Source: a virus. From it: 24,046 nucleotides of DNA. The DNA lies in the IMG/VR virus record IMGVR_UViG_3300030107_003145, positions 1-24,046 of that record. One strand, 5' to 3'. Below the pieces are notes generated by a model. That model was not told where the DNA came from, ran no database searches, and saw only the letters and a list, made by a program, of their open reading frames with translations. Position numbers and translations under genes: made by a program. Shown piece after piece: positions 14,990-20,054 of the stretch. Position 1 is the first letter of the stretch. The number at the start of each line of letters is the position of its first letter.

Positions 14990-16488
14990 CAGTAATATTC
15001 CTTTCTTGGTGGTTTATAATCGCTATCCATTAGCTCATCTGATTCTAACGCAATAAACCCGCCTTGTCGATAACGCATTAACGCTTGTGTGGTCGAATCC
15101 ACCAAGTCGTCGTGGTCGCCAAACGGGAACGCGGCACATTCTTCAATCACCTCATCAGCCCACCGCTTGTCCGGGGCCCAGACCATACCGGCTTCTAAAA
15201 GTGGGGAAACGGCGTTGACTCGGGCAATTTTATCCTGTCCTTTGTTCGGCGAATAATTGAGCACCGGTATCCCGGTTTGTCTCAATTCGTGAGTAAGCGG
15301 CATACCACTGGCCTTGGCTTCAATAATCACAATGTCCGGTTCCCAATACTCGTATTGTTCAAAGGCTTCGTTTTTAAGTTCCGGAAAATTCCACCGTCCT
15401 TTGCGAGCATCGAGCAACAATAGGTTCGGTTCGCCGCCCTCTTCGGGGTAGAACACGCACCATGTCGTGATGGCTGAGAAATCCGCTGTTTCTTTCTTAC
15501 TAAACGCGGTGTCGTAACTTTGTATGACAAACTGCATATTGGGCACCCGATCCTCTTCCCAAATCCTCCACCACTCGCGTTTTAGGATTGCGCCTTCATC
15601 GGAGGTGGGGTTTTGCATCCACTGGGCTTCCCATTTGGACACCGGTAGGGAGGCTTTTACCCCCTCCAATTCGGGCAAAGTCCAGTATTCGGGCCATAAG
15701 GCGTCGTTACTGGGCATAATGGCTGGAAATTCCACCACTTCCCATTGATCGGCGTGCTCTTCCACCTGTTTACTGAGCAGTCTTCCGGTTAAATCTTTGG
15801 TGCTCCAACGCGTCATCACGATAATAATAGCGCCACCGGGTTGTAATCTTTGTCGTGGTCCTGAAGAGTAGTATTCCCAGGCATTGTCCAGAGCCGTTGG
15901 GGATAATGCGTCTTGTTCCGAGTGAATGTCATCGAGAACCAGAATATCCGCACCACGACCCGTGACCGCACCGCCAATACCCGAATAAAACGCCTCGCCG
16001 CCGCCGTTGGTTTCCCACCGTCCGGCAGACTTACTGTCCGCTTTAAGCGCCACGCCCGGGAAAACCCCTTGATAATCTTCCGAATCAATCAAGTCCCTGA
16101 CCCGTCGTCCAAAACGAAAGGCCAACTCCGCGGTGTGCGTGATTTGCATGATTTTTAACTTCGGATCGCGGCCCAAGGCCCACGAGGGGAAGTAAGTGGA
16201 GGCAAATTCAGACTTCGTGTGTCTGGGTGGCATGTTAATAATCAGGCGTTTTAGCTCTCCACGAGCCACTTTTTCCAGTTTTTCAGCAAAAATCTGGTGG
16301 TGTCGCCCTTCAATAAAATCAGGCCACATGTGTTTTACATAGGTTAAAAAACTATCCTGCCCTTCGCGCTGTAGTGTTTTAGATTTCAACGCTTCTTGAA
16401 GACCCAAAAGCTCTTTGGCGGCGTCCGGATAAAGTTCGGACAATTTTCCGGTGTTTATTTTAGTCGCAGACTTTACAGACTTCGGCAT
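14989..16488 (-). CDS. terL: Terminase large subunit
   Basis: This 499-residue protein has the two-domain layout of the DNA-packaging motor. ATPase: a Walker A-like NMPPRHTKSE (85-94), LKIMQITHTAELAFRFGRRV (111-130), Walker B ILVLDDIHSEQD (182-193) and a coupling-type IIIVMTRWS (221-229). Nuclease (RNase H fold): SYDTAFSKK (324-332), DIVIIEAKASG (385-395) and FGDHDDLVDSTTQALMRY (456-473), supplying acidic residues D326, E390 and D460/D461. It cuts concatemeric DNA and pumps it through the portal. A 53-residue gene overlaps its start by 29 bases. The Walker A has His-Thr-Lys-Ser instead of the usual Gly-Lys-Thr/Ser, as in several phage terminases. Confidence 0.95.
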   Translation of the reverse strand: MPKSVKSATKINTGKLSELYPDAAKELLGLQEALKSKTLQREGQDSFLTYVKHMWPDFIEGRHHQIFAEKLEKVARGELKRLIINMPPRHTKSEFASTYFPSWALGRDPKLKIMQITHTAELAFRFGRRVRDLIDSEDYQGVFPGVALKADSKSAGRWETNGGGEAFYSGIGGAVTGRGADILVLDDIHSEQDALSPTALDNAWEYYSSGPRQRLQPGGAIIIVMTRWSTKDLTGRLLSKQVEEHADQWEVVEFPAIMPSNDALWPEYWTLPELEGVKASLPVSKWEAQWMQNPTSDEGAILKREWWRIWEEDRVPNMQFVIQSYDTAFSKKETADFSAITTWCVFYPEEGGEPNLLLLDARKGRWNFPELKNEAFEQYEYWEPDIVIIEAKASGMPLTHELRQTGIPVLNYSPNKGQDKIARVNAVSPLLEAGMVWAPDKRWADEVIEECAAFPFGDHDDLVDSTTQALMRYRQGGFIALESDELMDSDYKPPRKEYY

Positions 16489-16621
16489 TGTTGTCCACCA
16501 ATTCGTCCTTGGCCAAAGTTTCTGCTACGCGACGTTGCAGTTCTTTGTCCCGGAAACCACGGTTGTACCAATATTGCCCTGCTTTTTCGGGCGTCATTTC
16601 GCTTTTCTTTTCAGAGGACAT
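16460..16621 (-). CDS. Small protein before TerL (53 aa)
   Basis: The frame runs from ATG 16621 and reads MSSEKKSEMTPEKAGQYWYN, then RGFRDKELQRRVAETLAKDE and ends NAEVCKVCD. It is helical and charged, with a final CxxC pair. GGAGAG stands seven bases before the ATG. It overlaps the 63-residue gene by 11 bases and the TerL start by 29, so the three are probably coupled. The position is where a small terminase subunit often lies, but the protein is far shorter than known ones, and no DNA-binding helix-turn-helix is obvious. Confidence 0.6.
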   Translation of the reverse strand: MSSEKKSEMTPEKAGQYWYNRGFRDKELQRRVAETLAKDELVDNNAEVCKVCD

Positions 16622-16802
16622 ACTTCTCTCTCCTTTGTATTTCTTTTTTATATTTATGGATTAATTTGGGTTTAGTGTTTGGATTTTCTATTGCTGCAAG
16701 GAGGTCTTTCATCGAAGTGGCTTTAATATAATTGTGTTGAACCTTGGTGATCCCGGTTCGTCTGTTGTAGAGTTTTTCCGTCGGCTTAAATTTAGTCGGC
16801 AT
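16611..16802 (-). CDS. Small basic conserved phage protein (63 aa)
   Basis: The protein begins MPTKFKPTEKLYNRRTG and continues with VQHNYIKATSMKDLLAAIEN, ending in Lys/Arg-rich helix (KYKKEIQRREKYVL). I recall near-identical small proteins next to terminase genes in marine phages, with no known function. It overlaps the HNH gene by 11 bases and the 53-residue gene by 11 bases, in the same direction. Basic charge would suit a DNA- or terminase-binding role, which is inference. Confidence 0.7.
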   Translation of the reverse strand: MPTKFKPTEKLYNRRTGITKVQHNYIKATSMKDLLAAIENPNTKPKLIHKYKKEIQRREKYVL

Positions 16803-17244
16803 TTTCTTTGTTGTGTACTACGTTTTTGCACCACCAGTAGAACTCACTTTCTCCCAAGGTGTGCTTCATTGTGTTTATTCGTTGTGTCACTAATTGGACG
16901 TTTCCTATTATATACCCTTTGTCCGAATTTTTCCTGTCGATACTGATATTAAGGTCCTGTCGTCCTTCGCCCCCGTGCCACGTCATAAACACCCCGGATA
17001 GCGCACAGCGTCCTTCTTGTTTGTGCCAAAGACACTTAACGTGGTCCAAATCAATGTCCCACTCCATGTCTTTCCGCGCAGCTTTGAGTTTGGAATAAAC
17101 CACAGCGACATAGGCTTCAGGGGAACTGTTGCGAGTTTGGTTTCTTTGCAGGGAAGTACAACGTCGGCAGACATTGCGGTTTTTAGTGTAGTCCTTTTTT
17201 GGTAACTCTCGTTTGCAAGTAATGCAAGTTTTTGTTTTTCCCAT
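16792..17244 (-). CDS. HNH-type endonuclease
   Basis: The start chosen is ATG 17244 (150 residues), because the extra upstream codons begin with TTG and add an unlikely six-residue leader. Residues 7-29 hold C7xxC10 and C26xxC29, a zinc-ribbon-like start. The C-terminal half shows the phage HNH pattern: EGRCALSG (77-84), SIDRKNSDKGYIIGNVQLV (101-119) and TMKHTLGESEFYWW (125-138). HNH proteins next to terminase are needed for specific packaging cleavage in HK97-like phages; a role with TerL here is inferred from the neighbourhood. A free-standing homing nuclease is the alternative. Confidence 0.8.
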   Translation of the reverse strand: MGKTKTCITCKRELPKKDYTKNRNVCRRCTSLQRNQTRNSSPEAYVAVVYSKLKAARKDMEWDIDLDHVKCLWHKQEGRCALSGVFMTWHGGEGRQDLNISIDRKNSDKGYIIGNVQLVTQRINTMKHTLGESEFYWWCKNVVHNKENAD

Positions 17245-17251
17245 ATTTTTT

Positions 17252-17257
17252 AGTATA
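17252..17257 (-). promoter_or_regulatory. Possible leftward -10 (AGTATA, reads TATACT)
   Basis: Read leftward, TATACT stands seven bases before the ATG of the HNH gene, inside AT-rich DNA. If it is a true -10, transcription would begin at or near the A of the ATG, giving a nearly leaderless mRNA. This would fit the lack of a clear Shine-Dalgarno site there. No convincing -35 element is visible. Confidence 0.3.
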
Positions 17258-17277
17258 CACAAATTTTTCCGGGGACC

Positions 17278-17348
17278 AGGGACTCCTAGAAAAAAATATA
17301 AAATTTTTCTGAGTAGGGACTCCTAACAAAAAAGTGCCAAATTTTTTC
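17278..17348. repeat. Two imperfect direct repeats, AGGGACTCCTA plus A/T tract
   Basis: Copy 1 (17278-17309) and copy 2 (17315-17348) each begin AGGGACTCCTA, continue with a run of A, and end in AAATTTTTC or AAATTTTTTC. A third AAATTTTTC sits just before copy 1 (from 17261). On the other strand each begins TAGGAGTCCCT. They lie just upstream of the HNH/terminase operon and may be protein-binding sites. Confidence 0.6.
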
Positions 17349-17375
17349 ACCAGAGAATTTATGTCTCGATCTTTC

Positions 17376-17435
17376 CCCTTGATGGATGAATTATCAAGCC
17401 TGCGGTTCGTTCCGAAATAATTCATCCATCAAGGG
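17376..17435. repeat. Large inverted repeat IR1 (19-bp perfect stem)
   Basis: CCCTTGATGGATGAATTAT (17376-17394) is the exact reverse complement of 17417-17435. The 22-base loop contains a second hairpin, TTCG-TTC-CGAA (17406-17416), which abuts the right arm. No T-run follows on either strand, so it is not a standard intrinsic terminator. TTGATGG in the arm and CGTTCCG in the loop are shared with the hairpin at 18357-18422. Confidence 0.85.
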
Positions 17436-17494
17436 CTTTCGCACCAAAGTTTGGCCAATAGGATCCCCATATCATTGTGGATTGTTGTTGGTGG

Positions 17495-17528
17495 ATAGAA
17501 TGAACGCACGGCCGTGCGTTCATTCTAT
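17495..17528. repeat. 34-base perfect palindrome (IR2)
   Basis: ATAGAATGAACGCACGG (17495-17511) is followed immediately by its exact reverse complement (17512-17528), with no spacer. The centre is CACGGCCGTG. A perfect dyad of this length could extrude as a cruciform or bind a dimeric or tetrameric protein. It is eight bases from the stop of the 26-residue gene and has no T-run. Confidence 0.85.
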
Positions 17529-17535
17529 TAGTGGG

Positions 17536-17616
17536 TTATCGGATTGTGGCCAGTATGCCGAGAATTGCAATCACGAACGCGATTGCAATAACAATTATAA
17601 ATGCGGTGTCAATCAT
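17536..17616 (-). CDS. 26-residue single-span membrane peptide
   Basis: The frame reads MIDTAFIIVIAIAFVIAILG plus ILATIR. It is one continuous hydrophobic helix of about 20 residues, with an acidic N-terminus and a basic C-terminal residue. Its ATG overlaps the stop of the 84-residue zinc-finger gene by one base (TGATG), so it can be translated by coupling; a GGGGTGG stretch lies upstream. Composition far from chance supports it as real. It could be an inner-membrane micropeptide such as a holin-like, antiholin or superinfection-exclusion factor; no role is proven. An inverted repeat, ATTGCAATC/GATTGCAAT (17564-17589), lies within it. Confidence 0.55.
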   Translation of the reverse strand: MIDTAFIIVIAIAFVIAILGILATIR

Positions 17617-17870
17617 CAGTCCCACCCCACATCCTTCTTAAGTTGGGCAATGGACTCTTGTTCCTCGCGATGTATCCTCAATCTCTCGGTTACGACTTCT
17701 TGATTGCACAGATCACAGCACTTAGATCCCTCGGGATAATGTGTGTCGCTTGTGTTCGGATTGTTCCCGTGTATCCAGTCTTTGTTAAAGGCCATGACTG
17801 CCAAAGGTTGGTCACAAATACAACAGTGTTGCTTGGGTGTTGGTTCTAGGTTTAGTTCTAATTGATTCAT
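17616..17870 (-). CDS. Small zinc-finger-like protein (84 aa)
   Basis: The protein reads MNQLELNLEPTPKQHCCICD at the start, with C16xxC19 and C52xxC55 about 33 residues apart and a possible extra cysteine beside each pair (CCIC, CCDLC). This is a two-knuckle zinc site. A charged helix follows (VTERLRIHREEQESIAQLKK). It starts after TAGGAG eight bases upstream and is the first gene leftward of the divergent promoter region. Small zinc proteins in this position are often host-takeover or nucleic-acid-binding factors; function here is unknown. Confidence 0.7.
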   Translation of the reverse strand: MNQLELNLEPTPKQHCCICDQPLAVMAFNKDWIHGNNPNTSDTHYPEGSKCCDLCNQEVVTERLRIHREEQESIAQLKKDVGWD

Positions 17871-17903
17871 TTTGTTTAACTCCTAAATTTGTTTAACACA
17901 TAT

Positions 17904-17909
17904 ATTGTA
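17904..17909 (-). promoter_or_regulatory. Leftward extended -10 promoter (TGG-TACAAT)
   Basis: Read leftward, TGGTACAAT is an extended -10 (TGn plus hexamer), 34 bases before the ATG of the zinc-finger gene. There is no good -35, which extended -10 promoters do not require. It forms a back-to-back pair with the rightward TATACT at 17931. Confidence 0.5.
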
Positions 17910-17930
17910 CCACTGTCCCATAAATAATGA

Positions 17931-17936
17931 TATACT
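17931..17936 (+). promoter_or_regulatory. Rightward extended -10 promoter (TGA-TATACT)
   Basis: TGATATACT has the extended -10 form and lies 32 bases before the ATG at 17969. It overlaps the upstream in-frame ATG at 17927, which argues against that ATG being the start of the first rightward gene. It probably drives the first genes of the rightward block. Confidence 0.5.
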
Positions 17937-17968
17937 TAATAGGTAATCAATTAATAGGAGTAAAGATT

Positions 17969-18292
17969 ATGAAACAACCAACTGAACCAATAAAACTACT
18001 GCTCGCTCACTTGATCGAGGAAGGGGAAACACCCGAAACAGCCAAGAAAATAGTGGACGCCATGCTCGGTGAACTGTGTGTAAAGTACGAACAGCTTAGA
18101 GCAAACAAAGGGGCCACAATTCTTGACCATATTTATGGTCCGCTTAATCGTTCTGATAATTACTTCCATGAAAAATGGGGTAAGTTTATCAATCAAGGAT
18201 ACGCTTTTGCTTGTCATTTAGACGGGGGCAATCGTCCTAGATTGGGAAAAGCTTTTCGTGAGTACATCGCAGAACAGGAGAAGTACGCATGA
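17969..18292 (+). CDS. Hypothetical protein, first rightward gene (107 aa)
   Basis: The ATG at 17969 follows TAGGAG by eight bases and is preferred over the in-frame ATG at 17927, which sits on the probable -10 element. The protein is a soluble, mostly helical, mixed-charge chain: EPIKLLLAHLIEEGETPETA, AKKIVDAMLGELCVKYEQLR, then GPLNRSDNYFHEKWGKFINQ and a basic/acidic end. No domain is recognised. As the first gene after the promoter it is likely expressed early. It ends in an ATGA overlap with a 24-residue frame. Confidence 0.7.
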   Translation: MKQPTEPIKLLLAHLIEEGETPETAKKIVDAMLGELCVKYEQLRANKGATILDHIYGPLNRSDNYFHEKWGKFINQGYAFACHLDGGNRPRLGKAFREYIAEQEKYA

Positions 18293-18363
18293 ACGAGGAA
18301 ACAAAAACAAACGGATCGGGGCCCTCGGGCCTCGGTTCATTTATGAGGGGGGTGTTTAATTGA
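18289..18363 (+). CDS. Possible 24-residue peptide
   Basis: The frame begins at ATG 18289, overlapping the stop of the previous gene (ATGA), with AGGAG eight bases upstream. It reads MNEETKTNGSGPSGLGSFMR plus GVFN. The start signals are good, but the product is short and simple, and its stop codon lies inside the left arm of the large hairpin at 18357-18422. It may be a coupled micropeptide or simply the leader into that structure. Confidence 0.4.
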   Translation: MNEETKTNGSGPSGLGSFMRGVFN

Positions 18364-18422
18364 TGGTAAAAGAACGGGCGTTCCGCCTTCCCACTGTCGT
18401 GGGGTTCTTTTACCATCAATTA
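18357..18422. repeat. Large inverted repeat IR4 with three-way-junction fold
   Basis: TAATTGATGGTAAAAGAAC (18357-18375) pairs perfectly with 18404-18422. The 28-base loop folds into two further hairpins, GGCG-TTC-CGCC (18377-18387) and CCCAC-TGTC-GTGGG (18390-18403), so the whole can form a T- or Y-shape. There is no T-run after it. A 27-base left part (18360-18386) matches that of the hairpin at 19164-19212 at 25 positions. Confidence 0.85.
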
Positions 18423-18448
18423 TATATAAAACATATCCCATATTTATG

Positions 18449-18454
18449 TATAAT
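18449..18454 (+). promoter_or_regulatory. Rightward -10 (TATAAT)
   Basis: A perfect TATAAT preceded by TG lies 40 bases before the 44-residue gene, just after the large hairpin. The -35 region is AT-rich with no good hexamer. The same TGTATAATA string recurs at 19693-19701. Confidence 0.5.
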
Positions 18455-18493
18455 ATAGATGTAAGTTAATTTTATTAAAACAAGGAAAAACAA

Positions 18494-18628
18494 ATGAAAA
18501 AGAAAGCAAACTGGGAACTAAGGAAAATTGTCCAAGCATTGTCTTTAATGCCTGTCTTAAATTCCAAAGACGAAAACAAACTACTTAAACAAGCTAAAGA
18601 AGAGCTAATAAAAAGGAGGGCTTGGTAA
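18494..18628 (+). CDS. Small basic hypothetical protein (44 aa)
   Basis: The frame reads MKKKANWELRKIVQALSLMP and ends in a Lys/Glu helix (LLKQAKEELIKRRAW). AAGGA stands eight bases before the ATG. Its stop overlaps the next ATG (TAATG), and the AGGAGG site of the next gene lies in its last codons. The helical, basic character and operon fit support it; function unknown. Confidence 0.6.
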   Translation: MKKKANWELRKIVQALSLMPVLNSKDENKLLKQAKEELIKRRAW

Positions 18629-19041
18629 TGAAACAAGAATATTACAAGAAGGACGAAATCAAAGAACACTTTGATGATTTCCTAGAAGATCGGGACGAAG
18701 ATTGGATAGAGGAAAACATTGATGATATCCACCACTACGCCTTTAATGAGGATTATTACATCATCGGCACTTATCGAGCAAAGCAATGGTGCGGTGATGA
18801 TGTGTTTAACATCATTGCAACCATACGAGAGTATGAGGACATGCACTTTGGTGAAGTCACTACAGATTTTTCTGATCCCGAAAAGGTTGTCAATATGTAC
18901 GCTTACATTGTCGGGGAAGAAGTGGTGGCTGAATGGCTAGAGAAAAGAGAATTGAAAAGCGCACTTCTTAACGAGGCTGAAAAGCGAGGCTTTAACAAAG
19001 ATCATTTAGATAAGCACCTAGAAGTTATAGCAGTGAAATAA
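18628..19041 (+). CDS. Acidic hypothetical protein (137 aa)
   Basis: The ATG at 18628 follows AGGAGG by about nine bases and is preferred over an in-frame TTG two codons upstream. The protein is very acidic and aromatic: EIKEHFDDFLEDRDEDWIEE, NIDDIHHYAFNEDYYIIGTY, then FNIIATIREYEDMHFGEVTT. The C-terminus is helical (KSALLNEAEKRGFNKDHLDK). It has no cysteine pairs or membrane segments. High negative charge is shared with later genes of the block. Acidic phage proteins can mimic DNA, but nothing specific shows this here. Confidence 0.7.
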   Translation: MKQEYYKKDEIKEHFDDFLEDRDEDWIEENIDDIHHYAFNEDYYIIGTYRAKQWCGDDVFNIIATIREYEDMHFGEVTTDFSDPEKVVNMYAYIVGEEVVAEWLEKRELKSALLNEAEKRGFNKDHLDKHLEVIAVK

Positions 19042-19052
19042 TGCCCATGGTT

Positions 19053-19094
19053 CGCGATCCGTTCAATAACTCCTATTTATCCCAACGGATCGCG
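19053..19094. repeat. Inverted repeat IR5 (11-bp stem)
   Basis: CGCGATCCGTT (19053-19063) pairs exactly with AACGGATCGCG (19084-19094) around a 20-base loop, twelve bases after the stop of the 137-residue gene. No T-run follows. It is less similar to the other large hairpins in sequence but alike in arrangement. Confidence 0.7.
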
Positions 19095-19163
19095 GACACC
19101 TATCCCAAAGAAAAAATAAAAATAAACATGCTGAAAGAACGAGCAACGGGTGTGTGTTTTTAT

Positions 19164-19212
19164 TTAATGGTGAAAGAACGGGCGTTCCGCTTTTTCCGTC
19201 TTTCACCATTAA
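19164..19212. repeat. Inverted repeat IR6 (14-bp stem), relative of IR4
   Basis: TTAATGGTGAAAGA (19164-19177) pairs with TCTTTCACCATTAA (19199-19212). The loop holds GCG-TTC-CGC (19182-19190). It abuts the stop codon of the leftward nuclease gene with no spacer and could act at the 3' end of that mRNA. Both base differences from IR4 in the stem are matched by changes on the opposite arm. Confidence 0.85.
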
Positions 19213-19623
19213 TCAAGGATTATTTACAGAATTATCTAAAAAAGTTTTTAATTCTTTCCAATTATGTGGGTACGAGAGAACAACGAGGGGTTTAATCCTT
19301 GTTCCCTGTTCGCTGATCTCTCGTATCTTCCCTCCACCATAGAGCAATATCTCAGATTTTCGAGGGTTACTCTCCGAGAACCGCTTGACCAAGATAAAAC
19401 ACGGACAATCTTCTCTTTCAACATGGAAGGCTATTTGGTGTGGTGAGATAGATATGCGATTACTTTTGCTTACTTTTAACTCAACCGTGAACAATCTTCC
19501 TTCCTCAGTAAAGCCCAACAAGTCAGGTACGCCTTGTGTTGCCCAAGATTCAATCCTAACCCAACGATATTTAGGCAGATTTTTCTTTACCTGTTGCCAA
19601 AAATTTGTCTCAGGATTAGCCAT
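19213..19623 (-). CDS. VRR-NUC / PD-(D/E)XK nuclease
   Basis: This 136-residue protein shows ATQGVPDLLGFTEEGRLFTV then ELK: PD at 33-34, E48-L-K50 and Gln63 in SPHQIAF. This is the catalytic layout of VRR-NUC and archaeal-resolvase-like PD-(D/E)XK nucleases, metal-dependent enzymes that often cut branched DNA. The N-terminal helix (ETNFWQQVKKNLPKY) and single-domain size also fit. It is the only leftward gene within the rightward block. Its ribosome site is poor. The large hairpin IR6 follows its stop directly. Likely roles are recombination-intermediate resolution or host DNA breakdown; which one is not shown. Confidence 0.8.
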   Translation of the reverse strand: MANPETNFWQQVKKNLPKYRWVRIESWATQGVPDLLGFTEEGRLFTVELKVSKSNRISISPHQIAFHVEREDCPCFILVKRFSESNPRKSEILLYGGGKIREISEQGTRIKPLVVLSYPHNWKELKTFLDNSVNNP

Positions 19624-19694
19624 AGTAAATTTTCATGGTTTAGTAAGCCTTTGTTTTATGGGATATATGAGTGGAAAAAGGCATAACTTGTCTG

Positions 19695-19700
19695 TATAAT
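19695..19700 (+). promoter_or_regulatory. Rightward promoter (-10 TATAAT, -35-like TGGAAA)
   Basis: TATAAT preceded by TG, with TGGAAA 17 bases upstream (19672-19677, four of six matches to TTGACA), lies 21 bases before the ATG of the 110-residue gene. It is the best sigma-70-type promoter in the window and likely drives the long train of small genes to its right. Confidence 0.6.
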
Positions 19701-19721
19701 AAAAGATAAAAAGGATAAATT

Positions 19722-20054
19722 ATGAAAACAATAAGAGTATATTACAAAAACGTATATGGCAACGAACTTTGCTATCCAAAGTGTGAGACTGCAAAGAAAT
19801 TAGCCAAGCTGACCAACAGCAAAACCTTCACACATGCTCACTTGAACGACCTTACCGATCTTGGTTATGAAATTCTTACCGTTCCCGAACATGTTTATTT
19901 TTCAAAGAAATCCCTTTTCCTAAACCAAGCACCTTCATACAATTTTGAATTGGACGAAGATCAACTATTGGAAAAAGCCTTAGAGGTTGGTTTCGTTTCA
20001 CAGGTTGGCGAAGATAAATATTTGATGAACGACAATTATGGGGGGTGTGTGTGA
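19722..20054 (+). CDS. Hypothetical protein (110 aa)
   Basis: First gene after the TATAAT promoter, with AAAGGA upstream. It begins MKTIRVYYKNVYGNELCYPK and continues ETAKKLAKLTNSKTFTHAHL, a beta-beta-helix start that suggests a small alpha/beta fold. The C-terminal part contains an acidic helix (LDEDQLLEKALEVGF) and a polar end. No catalytic motif is seen. It is coupled to the next gene by TGATG. Not recognised beyond a vague memory of similar marine phage proteins. Confidence 0.7.
   Translation: MKTIRVYYKNVYGNELCYPKCETAKKLAKLTNSKTFTHAHLNDLTDLGYEILTVPEHVYFSKKSLFLNQAPSYNFELDEDQLLEKALEVGFVSQVGEDKYLMNDNYGGCV

Larger units (their letters stand above)
17245..17535. other. Gene-free stretch with direct and inverted repeats
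   Basis: No convincing gene lies between the 26-residue gene and the HNH gene on either strand. The stretch holds two imperfect A/T-rich direct repeats (17278-17348), a 19-bp-stem inverted repeat (17376-17435) and a 34-base perfect palindrome (17495-17528). It must contain any promoter for the leftward packaging operon. It could also be an origin or another cis-acting site; the sequence does not decide between these. Confidence 0.7.

Noticed and set aside
16396-16731. Plus-strand hydrophobic frames near the terminase start (111 and 74 residues), resembling membrane proteins
   Set aside because: They are antisense to three overlapping minus-strand genes with ribosome sites; the hydrophobicity mirrors Lys/Glu-rich codons.
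17376-17435. Large inverted repeat as an intrinsic terminator
   Set aside because: No T-run follows on either strand and the stem is AT-rich with a 22-base loop, so the standard terminator model does not fit.
18363-18458. 31-residue frame starting MVKERAFR inside the hairpin
   Set aside because: It is contained in the inverted repeat and the promoter region, and the folded structure explains the conservation; kept only as a finding.
19041-19295. 84-residue plus-strand frame starting with a TAATG overlap
   Set aside because: Its first two thirds run through two perfect hairpins, and its end is antisense to the nuclease gene. The structure explains the sequence better than coding. The TAATG overlap keeps a small doubt.
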